A stretch of DNA of 64,000 nucleotides. It comes from Schoenoplectus triqueter. Taxonomy: Eukaryota; Streptophyta; Magnoliopsida; Poales; Cyperaceae. Each line of letters opens with the position of its first letter. Position 1 is the first letter of the stretch. The translations under genes and the position numbers were made by a program. Under the pieces are notes generated by a model that was not told the origin of the DNA, did not search any database, and worked only from the letters and a program-made list of their open reading frames with translations. This document shows positions 13,901-28,434 of this stretch, in pieces. The stretch is taken from positions 1 to 64,000 of the forward strand of contig CAXKVV010000596.1 of the NCBI GenBank assembly GCA_964058805.1, read 5' to 3'.

Positions 13901-15290
13901 CAATTGGCTAATATTCTGATAGGTATAATTAGGAGTAATTATATTAAATTTTACGAAATTATATGCAGCTATGAGGCCAAAAATGTTGAAAAACTTAAAC
14001 TCTTTTAATTAGCAGTTTATAATACATCTTACTTATGTTTTGGGGAAAACTAGTGCCATAAAATATTCATTTTGAAGTGTTAATTGAACAATCTTATAAT
14101 ATACATAATTAGGAGTAATTATATTAATTTTCACCAAATTATGTGTTGTTATGCGGCCAAAAATTTTCGTAAAGCCAAACCACTTGTTTAACCAGCAGTT
14201 TTTAACGCATCTTACTTATGTTTTGCGCAATATTAGCGTTATAGACTATTCGTATCAAAGTTTTAATTGGGGAACTTTATAATATGTGTAATTAGGAGTA
14301 ATTAAATTAAATTACACGAAATTATATGTAGTGATGCGGCCAAAAATTATGAAAATCGCAAAGAACTTGTTTAAACAGCAGTCTTAATGCATCTTACTAA
14401 TGTTTTGCGAGGAATTAGGATCGTAGAATATTCATATCGAAGTTTTAAGAGGACAATCTTATAATAGGCGTAATCAGCAGTAATTATTTTAATTTGTACG
14501 GAATAATGTGCAGTTATGCGGGCAAAAATATTCATAAAGCCAAACAACTTGTTAAAACAGCACTTTTTAATGCATCTTACTTATGTTTTGAGCGAAATTA
14601 GCGTTATAGAGTACTCATATCGAAGTTTTAATTGGAAAACTTTATAATAGTCATAATTAGGTATAGTTATATTAATTTTCACGAAATTATGTGTAGTTAT
14701 GAGGGCAAAACTGTTGAGAAATCAAATAACTTTTTTAAATAGCAGTTTCTAATGCATCTTTCTTATGTTTTGTGAAAAAATAGTATCGTAGAATATTCAT
14801 ATCACGGTATCAATTGAAAAATCTTATAAAAAACATAGTTAGGGGTAATTATATTAATTTATACGAAATTATGTGCAGTTATGCGGCCAAAAAATTTGGA
14901 CTGATCAAACAACTTGTTTAAACTGCAGTTTTAATGCATCTTACTTATGTTTTAAGCAAAATTAGTGCTGCAGAATATTCATATCGGTGTTTTAATGAGA
15001 AAATCTCACCATGGGCATATTTAGGAGTAATTATATTAATTTATAAGAAATTCTGTGTAGTTATGCTGCCATAATTTTTGAAAAACTAAATTAACTTGTT
15101 TAAACAGCTGTTTTGAATGCATCTTACTTGAATTTTGTGAAAAATTAGTGTCGTAGAATATTCATATCGGATTTTAAATTGAATAATCTTATAATAGGCA
15201 TAATTAGCAGTAATTATATTAATTTTCATGAAATTATGTGTCGTTATGAGGCAATAAATGTTAAAAATCTTAAAAAACTTGTTTAAACGG
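10911..15290. repeat. Sister higher-order units 4 and 5
   Basis: Units 4 (10911-13100) and 5 (13101-15290) share 'gtgctgcagaatattc' (12776 and 14966 regions), where the other units have 'gtgctgtagaatattc'. They also share a closing 'gtttaaacggcac' instead of 'aaacagcac'. Both are altered at the same place near 12119 and 14309 ('aattaaaatacacg' and 'aattaaattacacg' against 'aattaatttacacg'). Shared derived variants imply one unit was copied from the other. Confidence 0.85.
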
Positions 15291-18200
15291 CACTTTCTAA
15301 TGTATCTTACTTATGTCTTACGAAAAATTAGGGTCCTATCATATTCATTTCGAGGTGTTAATTTAACAATTTTATAGTAGACATAGTTAGGGGTAATTAT
15401 ATTAATTCTCACGAAATTACGCGATGTTTTGATGCAAAAAATGTTAAAAATCTTAAACAACCTGTTTCAACAACAGCTTCTCGTGCATCATACTTATATT
15501 TTATGCAAAATTAGCGTCATAGAATATTCATATCTAAGTTTTAAATGGACAATCATATAGTAGGCATAATTAATAGTAATTATATTAATTTTCATAAAAT
15601 TATATGTAGTTGTGCGGCCAATAATGTTTAAAAACTCAAACAACTTGTTTAAAGAACTGTTTTCAATGCATCTTATTTATGTTTTGTGCAAAATTTGTGT
15701 CGTACGATGTTCATATCGAAGTGTTAATTGAATGATCTTATAATAGGTATAATTAGGAGTTATTATATTAATTTTCACGAAATTATGCGTAGATTTGAGT
15801 CGAAGAATGTTAAAAATCTTAAACAACTTGTTTAAACAGTTGTTTCTTATATATCTCACTTATGTTTTATGATAAATTAGTGTCGTAGAATATTCATATC
15901 GAAGTGCTAATCGGACAATCTTATATTAGGCATAATTGGGAGTAATTATATTAATTTTCATGAAATTATGTGTCCTTACGCGGCCAAAGATTTTGAACAA
16001 CACAAACAATTTGTTTAAACAACTATTTTTAATGCATCGTACTTATGTCTTGTGCAAAATTAGTATCGTAGAATGTTCATATCGATGTTTCAATTGGCTA
16101 ATATTCTGATAGGTATAATTAGGAGTAATTATATTAAATTTTACGAAATTATATGCAGCTATGAGGCCAAAAATGTTGAAAAACTTAAACTCTTTTAATT
16201 AGCAGTTTATAATACATCTTACTTATGTTTTGGGGAAAACTAGTGCCATAAAATATTCATTTTGAAGTGTTAATTGAACAATCTTATAATATACATAATT
16301 AGGAGTAATTATATTAATTTTCACCAAATTATGTGTTGTTATGCGGCCAAAAATTTTCGTAAAGCCAAACCACTTGTTTAACCAGCAGTTTTTAACGCAT
16401 CTTACTTATGTTTTGCGCAATATTAGCGTTATAGACTATTCGTATCAAAGTTTTAATTGGGGAACTTTATAATATGTGTAATTAGGAGTAATTAAATTAA
16501 TTTACACGAAATTATATGTAGTGATGCGGCCAAAAATTATGAAAATCGCAAAGAACTTGTTTAAACAGCAGTCTTAATGCATCTTACTAATGTTTTGCGA
16601 GGAATTAGGATCGTAGAATATTCATATCGAAGTTTTAAGAGGACAATCTTATAATAGGCGTAATCAGCAGTAATTATTTTAATTTGTACGGAATAATGTG
16701 CAGTTATGCGGGCAAAAATATTCATAAAGCCAAACAACTTGTTAAAACAGCACTTTTTAATGCATCTTACTTATGTTTTGAGCGAAATTAGCGTTATAGA
16801 GTACTCATATCGAAGTTTTAATTGGAAAACTTTATAATAGTCATAATTAGGTATAGTTATATTAATTTTCACGAAATTATGTGTAGTTATGAGGGCAAAA
16901 CTGTTGAGAAATCAAATAACTTTTTTAAATAGCAGTTTCTAATGCATCTTTCTTATGTTTTGTGAAAAAATAGTATCGTAGAATATTCATATCACGGTAT
17001 CAATTGAAAAATCTTATAAAAAACATAGTTAGGGGTAATTATATTAATTTATACGAAATTATGTGCAGTTATGCGGCCAAAAAATTTGGACTGACCAAAC
17101 AACTTGTTTAAACTGCAGTTTTAATGCATCTTACTTATGTTTTAAGCAAAATTAGTGCTGTAGAATATTCATATCGGTGTTTTAATGAGAAAATCTCACC
17201 ATGGGCATATTTAGGAGTAATTATATTAATTTATAAGAAATTCTGTGTAGTTATGCTGCCATAATTTTTGAAAAACTAAATTAACTTGTTTAAACAGCTG
17301 TTTTGAATGCATCTTACTTGAATTTTGTGAAAAATTAGTGTCGTAGAATATTCATATCGGATTTTAAATTGAATAATCTTATAATAGGCATAATTAGCAG
17401 TAATTATATTAATTTTCATGAAATTATGTGTCGTTATGAGGCAATAAATGTTAAAAAATCTTAAAAAACTTGTTTAAACAGCACTTTCTAATGTATCTTA
17501 CTTATGTCTTACGAAAAATTAGGGTCCTATCATATTCATTTCGAGGTGTTAATTTAACAATTTTATAGTAGACATAGTTAGGGGTAATTATATTAATTCT
17601 CACGAAATTACGCGATGTTTTGATGCAAAAAATGTTAAAAATCTTAAACAACCTGTTTCAACAACAGCTTCTCGTGCATCATACTTATATTTTATGCAAA
17701 ATTAGCGTCATAGAATATTCATATCTAAGTTTTAAATGGACAATCATATAGTAGGCATAATTAATAGTAATTATATTAATTTTCATAAAATTATATGTAG
17801 TTGTGCGGCCAATAATGTTTAAAAACTCAAACAACTTGTTTAAAGAACTGTTTTCAATGCATCTTATTTATGTTTTGTGCAAAATTTGTGTCGTACGATG
17901 TTCATATCGAAGTGTTAATTGAATGATCTTATAATAGGTATAATTAGGAGTTATTATATTAATTTTCACGAAATTATGCGTAGATTTGAGTCGAAGAATG
18001 TTAAAAATCTTAAACAACTTGTTTAAACAGTTGTTTCTTATATATCTCACTTATGTTTTATGATAAATTAGTGTCGTAGAATATTCATATCGAAGTGCTA
18101 ATCGGACAATCTTATATTAGGCATAATTGGGAGTAATTATATTAATTTTCATGAAATTATGTGTCCTTACGCGGCCAAAGATTTTGAACAACACAAACAA

Positions 18201-21200
18201 TTTGTTTAAACAACTATTTTTAATGCATCGTACTTATGTCTTGTGCAAAATTAGTATCGTAGAATGTTCATATCGATGTTTCAATTGGCTAATATTCTGA
18301 TAGGTATAATTAGGAGTAATTATATTAAATTTTACGAAATTATATGCAGCTATGAGGCCAAAAATGTTGAAAAACTTAAACTCTTTTAATTAGCAGTTTA
18401 TAATACATCTTACTTATGTTTTGGGGAAAACTAGTGCCATAAAATATTCATTTTGAAGTGTTAATTGAACAATCTTATAATATACATAATTAGGAGTAAT
18501 TATATTAATTTTCACCAAATTATGTGTTGTTATGCGGCCAAAAATTTTCGTAAAGCCAAACCACTTGTTTAACCAGCAGTTTTTAACGCATCTTACTTAT
18601 GTTTTGCGCAATATTAGCGTTATAGACTATTCGTATCAAAGTTTTAATTGGGGAACTTTATAATATGTGTAATTAGGAGTAATTAAATTAATTTACACGA
18701 AATTATATGTAGTGATGCGGCCAAAAATTATGAAAATCGCAAAGAACTTGTTTAAACAGCAGTCTTAATGCATCTTACTAATGTTTTGCGAGGAATTAGG
18801 ATCGTAGAATATTCATATCGAAGTTTTAAGAGGACAATCTTATAATAGGCGTAATCAGCAGTAATTATTTTAATTTGTACGGAATAATGTGCAGTTATGC
18901 GGGCAAAAATATTCATAAAGCCAAACAACTTGTTAAAACAACACTTTTTAATGCATCTTACTTATGTTTTGAGCGAAATTAGCGTTATAGAGTACTCATA
19001 TCGAAGTTTTAATTGGAAAACTTTATAATAGTCATAATTAGGTATAGTTATATTAATTTTCACGAAATTATGTGTAGTTATGAGGGCAAAACTGTTGAGA
19101 AATCAAATAACTTTTTTAAATAGCAGTTTCTAATGCATCTTTCTTATGTTTTGTGAAAAAATAGTATCGTAGAATATTCATATCACGGTATCAATTGAAA
19201 AATCTTATAAAAAACATAGTTAGGGGTAATTATATTAATTTATACGAAATTATGTGCAGTTATGCGGCCAAAAAATTTGGACTGATCAAACAACTTGTTT
19301 AAACTGCAGTTTTAATGCATCTTACTTATGTTTTAAGCAAAATTAGTGCTGTAGAATATTCATATCGGTGTTTTAATGAGAAAATCTCACCATGGGCATA
19401 TTTAGGAGTAATTATATTAATTTATAAGAAATTCTGTGTAGTTATGCTGCCATAATTTTTGAAAAACTAAATTAACTTGTTTAAACAGCTGTTTTGAATG
19501 CATCTTACTTGAATTTTGTGAAAAATTAGTGTCGTAGAATATTCATATCGGATTTTAAATTGAATAATCTTATAATAGGCATATTTAGCAGTAATTATAT
19601 TAATTTTCATGAAATTATGTGTTGTTATGAGGCAATAAATGTTAAAAAATCTTAAAAAACTTGTTTAAACAGCACTTTCTAATGTATCTTACTTATGTCT
19701 TACGAAAAATTAGGGTCCTATCATATTCATTTCAAGGTGTTAATTTAACAATTTTATAGTAGACATAGTTAGGGGTAATTATATTAATTCTCACGAAATT
19801 ACGCGATGTTTTGATGCAAAAAATGTTAAAAATCTTAAACAACCTGTTTCAACAACAGCTTCTCGTGCATCATACTTATATTTTATGCAAAATTAGCGTC
19901 ATAGAATATTCATATCTAAGTTTTAAATGGACAATCATATAGTAGGCATAATTAATAGTAATTATATTAATTTTCATAAAATTATATGTAGTTGTGCGGC
20001 CAATAATGTTTAAAAACTCAAACAACTTGTTTAAAGAACTGTTTTCAATGCATCTTATTTATGTTTTGTGCAAAATTTGTGTCGTACGATGTTCATATCG
20101 AAGTGTTAATTGAATGATCTTATAATAGGTATAATTAGGAGTTATTATATTAATTTTCACGAAATTATGCGTAGATTTGAGTCGAAGAATGTTAAAAATC
20201 TTAAACAACTTGTTTAAACAGTTGTTTCTTATATATCTCACTTATGTTTTATGATAAATTAGTGTCGTAGAATATTCATATCGAAGTGCTAATCGGACAA
20301 TCTTATATTAGGCATAATTGGGAGTAATTATATTAATTTTCATGAAATTATGTGTCCTTACGCGGCCAAAGATTTTGAACAACACAAACAATTTGTTTAA
20401 ACAACTATTTTTAATGCATCGTACTTATGTCTTGTGCAAAATTAGTATCGTAGAATGTTCATATCGATGTTTCAATTGGCTAATATTCTGATAGGTATAA
20501 TTAGGAGTAATTATATTAAATTTTACGAAATTATATGCAGCTATGAGGCCAAAAATGTTGAAAAACTTAAACTCTTTTAATTAGCAGTTTATAATACATC
20601 TTACTTATGTTTTGGGGAAAACTAGTGCCATAAAATATTCATTTTGAAGTGTTAATTGAACAATCTTATAATATACATAATTAGGAGTAATTATATTAAT
20701 TTTCACCAAATTATGTGTTGTTATGCGGCCAAAAATTTTCGTAAAGCCAAACCACTTGTTTAACCAGCAGTTTTTAACGCATCTTACTTATGTTTTGCGC
20801 AATATTAGCGTTATAGACTATTCGTATCAAAGTTTTAATTGGGGAACTTTATAATATGTGTAATTAGGAGTAATTAAATTAATTTACACGAAATTATATG
20901 TAATGATGCGGCCAAAAATTATGAAAATCGCAAAGAACTTGTTTAAACAGCAGTCTTAATGCATCTTACTAATGTTTTGCGAGGAATTAGGATCGTAGAA
21001 TATTCATATCGAAGTTTTAAGAGGACAATCTTATAATAGGCGTAATCAGCAGTAATTATTTTAATTTGTACGGAATAATGTGCAGTTATGCGGGCAAAAA
21101 TATTCATAAAGCCAAACAACTTGTTAAAACAGCACTTTTTAATGCATCTTACTTATGTTTTGAGCGAAATTAGCGTTATAGAGTACTCATATCGAAGTTT

Positions 21201-24200
21201 TAATTGGAAAACTTTATAATAGTCATAATTAGGTATAGTTATATTAATTTTCACGAAATTATGTGTAGTTATGAGGGCAAAACTGTTGAGAAATCAAATA
21301 ACTTTTTTAAATAGCAGTTTCTAATGCATCTTTCTTATGTTTTGTGAAAAAATAGTATCGTAGAATATTCATATCACGGTATCAATTGAAAAATCTTATA
21401 AAAAACATAGTTAGGGGTAATTATATTAATTTATACGAAATTATGTGCAGTTATGCGGCCAAAAAATTTGGACTGATCAAACAACTTGTTTAAACTGCAG
21501 TTTTAATGCATCTTACTTATGTTTTAAGCAAAATTAGTGCTGTAGAATATTCATATCGGTGTTTTAATGAGAAAATATCACCATGGGCATATTTAGGAGT
21601 AATTATATTAATTTATAAGAAATTCTGTGTAGTTATGCTGCCATAATTTTTGAAAAACTAAATTAACTTGTTTAAACAGCTGTTTTGAATGCATCTTACT
21701 TGAATTTTGTGAAAAATTAGTGTCGTAGAATATTCATATCGGATTTTAAATTGAATAATCTTATAATAGGCATAATTAGCAGTAATTATATTAATTTTCA
21801 TGAAATTATGTGTCGTTATGAGGCAATAAATGTTAAAAATCTTAAAAAACTTGTTTAAACAGCACTTTCTAATGTATCTTACTTATGTCTTACGAAAAAT
21901 TAGGGTCCTATCATATTCATTTCGAGGTGTTAATTTAACAATTTTATAGTAGACATAGTTAGGGGTAATTATATTAATTCTCACGAAATTACGCGATGTT
22001 TTGATGCAAAAAATGTTAAAAATCTTAAACAACCTGTTTCAACAACAGCTTCTCGTGCATCATACTTATATTTTATGCAAAATTAGCGTCATAGAATATT
22101 CATATCTAAGTTTTAAATGGACAATCATATAGTAGGCATAATTAATAGTAATTATATTAATTTTCATAAAATTATATGTAGTTGTGCGGCCAATAATGTT
22201 TAAAAACTCAAACAACTTGTTTAAAGAACTGTTTTCAATGCATCTTATTTATGTTTTGTGCAAAATTTGTGTCGTACGATGTTCATATCGAAGTGTTAAT
22301 TGAATGATCTTATAATAGGTATAATTAGGAGTTATTATATTAATTTTCACGAAATTATGCGTAGATTTGAGTCGAAGAATGTTAAAAATCTTAAACAACT
22401 TGTTTAAACAGTTGTTTCTTATATATCTCACTTATGTTTTATGATAAATTAGTGTCGTAGAATATTCATATCGAAGTGCTAATCGGACAATCTTATATTA
22501 GGCATAATTGGGAGTAATTATATTAATTTTCATGAAATTATGTGTCCTTACGCGGCCAAAGATTTTGAACAACACAAACAATTTGTTTAAACAACTATTT
22601 TTAATGCATCGTACTTATGTCTTGTGCAAAATTAGTATCGTAGAATGTTCATATCGATGTTTCAATTGGCTAATATTCTGATAGGTATAATTAGGAGTAA
22701 TTATATTAAATTTTACGAAATTATATGCAGCTATGAGGCCAAAAATGTTGAAAAACTTAAACTCTTTTAATTAGCAGTTTATAATACATCTTACTTATGT
22801 TTTGGGGAAAACTAGTGCCATAAAATATTCATTTTGAAGTGTTAATTGAACAATCTTATAATATACATAATTAGGAGTAATTATATTAATTTTCACCAAA
22901 TTATGTGTTGTTATGCGGCCAAAAATTTTCGTAAAGCCAAACCACTTGTTTAACCAGCAGTTTTTAACGCATCTTACTTATGTTTTGCGCAATATTAGCG
23001 TTATAGACTATTCGTATCAAAGTTTTAATTGGGGAACTTTATAATATGTGTAATTAGGAGTAATTAAATTAATTTACACGAAATTATATGTAGTGATGCG
23101 GCCAAAAATTATGAAAATCGCAAAGAACTTGTTTAAACAGCAGTCTTAATGCATCTTACTAATGTTTTGCGAGGAATTAGGATCGTAGAATATTCATATC
23201 GAAGTTTTAAGAGGACAATCTTATAATAGGCGTAATCAGCAGTAATTATTTTAATTTGTACGGAATAATGTGCAGTTATGCGGGCAAAAATATTCATAAA
23301 GCCAAACAACTTGTTAAAACAGCACTTTTTAATGCATCTTACTTATGTTTTGAGCGAAATTAGCGTTATAGAGTACTCATATCGAAGTTTTAATTGGAAA
23401 ACTTTATAATAGTCATAATTAGGTATAGTTATATTAATTTTCACGAAATTATGTGTAGTTATGAGGGCAAAACTGTTGAGAAATCAAATAACTTTTTTAA
23501 ATAGCAGTTTCTAATGCATCTTTCTTATGTTTTGTGAAAAAATAGTATCGTAGAATATTCATATCACGGTATCAATTGAAAAATCTTATAAAAAACATAG
23601 TTAGGGGTAATTATATTAATTTATACGAAATTATGTGCAGTTATGCGGCCAAAAAATTTGGACTGACCAAACAACTTGTTTAAACTGCAGTTTTAATGCA
23701 TCTTACTTATGTTTTAAGCAAAATTAGTGCTGTAGAATATTCATATCGGTGTTTTAATGAGAAAATCTCACCATGGGCATATTTAGGAGTAATTATATTA
23801 ATTTATAAGAAATTCTGTGTAGTTATGCTGCCATAATTTTTGAAAAACTAAATTAACTTGTTTAAACAGCTGTTTTGAATGCATCTTACTTGAATTTTGT
23901 GAAAAATTAGTGTCGTAGAATATTCATATCGGATTTTAAATTGAATAATCTTACAATAGGCATAATTAGCAGTAATTATATTAATTTTCATGAAATTATG
24001 TGTCGTTATGAGGCAATAAATGTTAAAAAATCTTAAAAAACTTGTTTAAACAGCACTTTCTAATGTATCTTACTTATGTCTTACGAAAAATTAGGGTCCT
24101 ATCATATTCATTTCGAGGTGTTAATTTAACAATTTTATAGTAGACATAGTTAGGGGTAATTATATTAATTCTCACGAAATTACGCGATGTTTTGATGCAA

Positions 24201-27200
24201 AAAATGTTAAAAATCTTAAACAACCTGTTTCAACAACAGCTTCTCGTGCATCATACTTATATTTTATGCAAAATTAGCGTCATAGAATATTCATATCTAA
24301 GTTTTAAATGGACAATCATATAGTAGGCATAATTAATAGTAATTATATTAATTTTCATAAAATTATATGTAGTTGTGCGGCCAATAATGTTTAAAAACTC
24401 AAACAACTTGTTTAAAGAACTGTTTTCAATGCATCTTATTTATGTTTTGTGCAAAATTTGTGTCGTACGATGTTCATATCGAAGTGTTAATTGAATGATC
24501 TTATAATAGGTATAATTAGGAGTTATTATATTAATTTTCACGAAATTATGCGTAGATTTGAGTCGAAGAATGTTAAAAATCTTAAACAACTTGTTTAAAC
24601 AGTTGTTTCTTATATATCTCACTTATGTTTTATGATAAATTAGTGTCGTAGAATATTCATATCGAAGTGCTAATCGGACAATCTTATATTAGGCATAATT
24701 GGGAGTAATTATATTAATTTTCATGAAATTATGTGTCCTTACGCGGCCAAAGATTTTGAACAACACAAACAATTTGTTTAAACAACTATTTTTAATGCAT
24801 CGTACTTATGTCTTGTGCAAAATTAGTATCGTAGAATGTTCATATCGATGTTTCAATTGGCTAATATTCTGATAGGTATAATTAGGAGTAATTATATTAA
24901 ATTTTACGAAATTATATGCAGCTATGAGGCCAAAAATGTTGAAAAACTTAAACTCTTTTAATTAGCAGTTTATAATACATCTTACTTATGTTTTGGGGAA
25001 AACTAGTGCCATAAAATATTCATTTTGAAGTGTTAATTGAACAATCTTATAATATACATAATTAGGAGTAATTATATTAATTTTCACCAAATTATGTGTT
25101 GTTATGCGGCCAAAAATTTTCGTAAAGCCAAACCACTTGTTTAACCAGCAGTTTTTAACGCATCTTACTTATGTTTTGCGCAATATTAGCGTTATAGACT
25201 ATTCGTATCAAAGTTTTAATTGGGGAACTTTATAATATGTGTAATTAGGAGTAATTAAATTAATTTACACGAAATTATATGTAGTGATGCGGCCAAAAAT
25301 TATGAAAATCGCAAAGAACTTGTTTAAACAGCAGTCTTAATGCATCTTACTAATGTTTTGCGAGGAATTAGGATCGTAGAATATTCATATCGAAGTTTTA
25401 AGAGGACAATCTTATAATAGGCGTAATCAGCAGTAATTATTTTAATTTGTACGGAATAATGTGCAGTTATGCGGGCAAAAATATTCATAAAGCCAAACAA
25501 CTTGTTAAAACAACACTTTTTAATGCATCTTACTTATGTTTTGAGCGAAATTAGCGTTATAGAGTACTCATATCGAAGTTTTAATTGGAAAACTTTATAA
25601 TAGTCATAATTAGGTATAGTTATATTAATTTTCACGAAATTATGTGTAGTTATGAGGGCAAAACTGTTGAGAAATCAAATAACTTTTTTAAATAGCAGTT
25701 TCTAATGCATCTTTCTTATGTTTTGTGAAAAAATAGTATCGTAGAATATTCATATCACGGTATCAATTGAAAAATCTTATAAAAAACATAGTTAGGGGTA
25801 ATTATATTAATTTATACGAAATTATGTGCAGTTATGCGGCCAAAAAATTTGGACTGATCAAACAACTTGTTTAAACTGCAGTTTTAATGCATCTTACTTA
25901 TGTTTTAAGCAAAATTAGTGCTGTAGAATATTCATATCGGTGTTTTAATGAGAAAATCTCACCATGGGCATATTTAGGAGTAATTATATTAATTTATAAG
26001 AAATTCTGTGTAGTTATGCTGCCATAATTTTTGAAAAACTAAATTAACTTGTTTAAACAGCTGTTTTGAATGCATCTTACTTGAATTTTGTGAAAAATTA
26101 GTGTCGTAGAATATTCATATCGGATTTTAAATTGAATAATCTTATAATAGGCATATTTAGCAGTAATTATATTAATTTTCATGAAATTATGTGTTGTTAT
26201 GAGGCAATAAATGTTAAAAAATCTTAAAAAACTTGTTTAAACAGCACTTTCTAATGTATCTTACTTATGTCTTACGAAAAATTTGGGTCCTATCATATTC
26301 ATTTCAAGGTGTTAATTTAACAATTTTATAGTAGACATAGTTAGGGGTAATTATATTAATTCTCACGAAATTACGCGATGTTTTGATGCAAAAAATGTTA
26401 AAAATCTTAAACAACCTGTTTCAACAACAGCTTCTCGTGCATCATACTTATATTTTATGCAAAATTAGCGTCATAGAATATTCATATCTAAGTTTTAAAT
26501 GGACAATCATATAGTAGGCATAATTAATAGTAATTATATTAATTTTCATAAAATTATATGTAGTTGTGCGGCCAATAATGTTTAAAAACTCAAACAACTT
26601 GTTTAAAGAACTGTTTTCAATGCATCTTATTTATGTTTTGTGCAAAATTTGTGTCGTACGATGTTCATATCGAAGTGTTAATTGAATGATCTTATAATAG
26701 GTATAATTAGGAGTTATTATATTAATTTTCACGAAATTATGCGTAGATTTGAGTCGAAGAATGTTAAAAATCTTAAACAACTTGTTTAAACAGTTGTTTC
26801 TTATATATCTCACTTATGTTTTATGATAAATTAGTGTCGTAGAATATTCATATCGAAGTGCTAATCGGACAATCTTATATTAGGCATAATTGGGAGTAAT
26901 TATATTAATTTTCATGAAATTATGTGTCCTTACGCGGCCAAAGATTTTGAACAACACAAACAATTTGTTTAAACAACTATTTTTAATGCATCGTACTTAT
27001 GTCTTGTGCAAAATTAGTATCGTAGAATGTTCATATCGATGTTTCAATTGGCTAATATTCTGATAGGTATAATTAGGAGTAATTATATTAAATTTTACGA
27101 AATTATATGCAGCTATGAGGCCAAAAATGTTGAAAAACTTAAACTCTTTTAATTAGCAGTTTATAATACATCTTACTTATGTTTTGGGGAAAACTAGTGC

Positions 27201-28434
27201 CATAAAATATTCATTTTGAAGTGTTAATTGAACAATCTTATAATATACATAATTAGGAGTAATTATATTAATTTTCACCAAATTATGTGTTGTTATGCGG
27301 CCAAAAATTTTCGTAAAGCCAAACCACTTGTTTAACCAGCAGTTTTTAACGCATCTTACTTATGTTTTGCGCAATATTAGCGTTATAGACTATTCGTATC
27401 AAAGTTTTAATTGGGGAACTTTATAATATGTGTAATTAGGAGTAATTAAATTAATTTACACGAAATTATATGTAATGATGCGGCCAAAAATTATGAAAAT
27501 CGCAAAGAACTTGTTTAAACAGCAGTCTTAATGCATCTTACTAATGTTTTGCGAGGAATTAGGATCGTAGAATATTCATATCGAAGTTTTAAGAGGACAA
27601 TCTTATAATAGGCGTAATCAGCAGTAATTATTTTAATTTGTACGGAATAATGTGCAGTTATGCGGGCAAAAATATTCATAAAGCCAAACAACTTGTTAAA
27701 ACAGCACTTTTTAATGCATCTTACTTATGTTTTGAGCGAAATTAGCGTTATAGAGTACTCATATCGAAGTTTTAATTGGAAAACTTTATAATAGTCATAA
27801 TTAGGTATAGTTATATTAATTTTCACGAAATTATGTGTAGTTATGAGGGCAAAACTGTTGAGAAATCAAATAACTTTTTTAAATAGCAGTTTCTAATGCA
27901 TCTTTCTTATGTTTTGTGAAAAAATAGTATCGTAGAATATTCATATCACGGTATCAATTGAAAAATCTTATAAAAAACATAGTTAGGGGTAATTATATTA
28001 ATTTATACGAAATTATGTGCAGTTATGCGGCCAAAAAATTTGGACTGATCAAACAACTTGTTTAAACTGCAGTTTTAATGCATCTTACTTATGTTTTAAG
28101 CAAAATTAGTGCTGTAGAATATTCATATCGGTGTTTTAATGAGAAAATATCACCATGGGCATATTTAGGAGTAATTATATTAATTTATAAGAAATTCTGT
28201 GTAGTTATGCTGCCATAATTTTTGAAAAACTAAATTAACTTGTTTAAACAGCTGTTTTGAATGCATCTTACTTGAATTTTGTGAAAAATTAGTGTCGTAG
28301 AATATTCATATCGGATTTTAAATTGAATAATCTTATAATAGGCATAATTAGCAGTAATTATATTAATTTTCATGAAATTATGTGTCGTTATGAGGCAATA
28401 AATGTTAAAAATCTTAAAAAACTTGTTTAAACAG
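15291..28434. repeat. Duplicated three-unit block (units 6-8 and 9-11), 6572 bp each
   Basis: Unit lengths read 2191, 2191, 2190, then 2191, 2191, 2190. Units 6 and 9 share 'ggactgaccaaac' (others 'gatcaaac'). Units 7 and 10 share 'gttaaaacaacactt', 'catatttagcag' and 'gtgttgttatgagg'. Units 8 and 11 share 'catttcaaggtg', 'tgtaatgatgcg' and 'gagaaaatatcacc'. Variants therefore repeat every three units, so 15291-21862 and 21863-28434 are copies of one segment. Confidence 0.9.
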
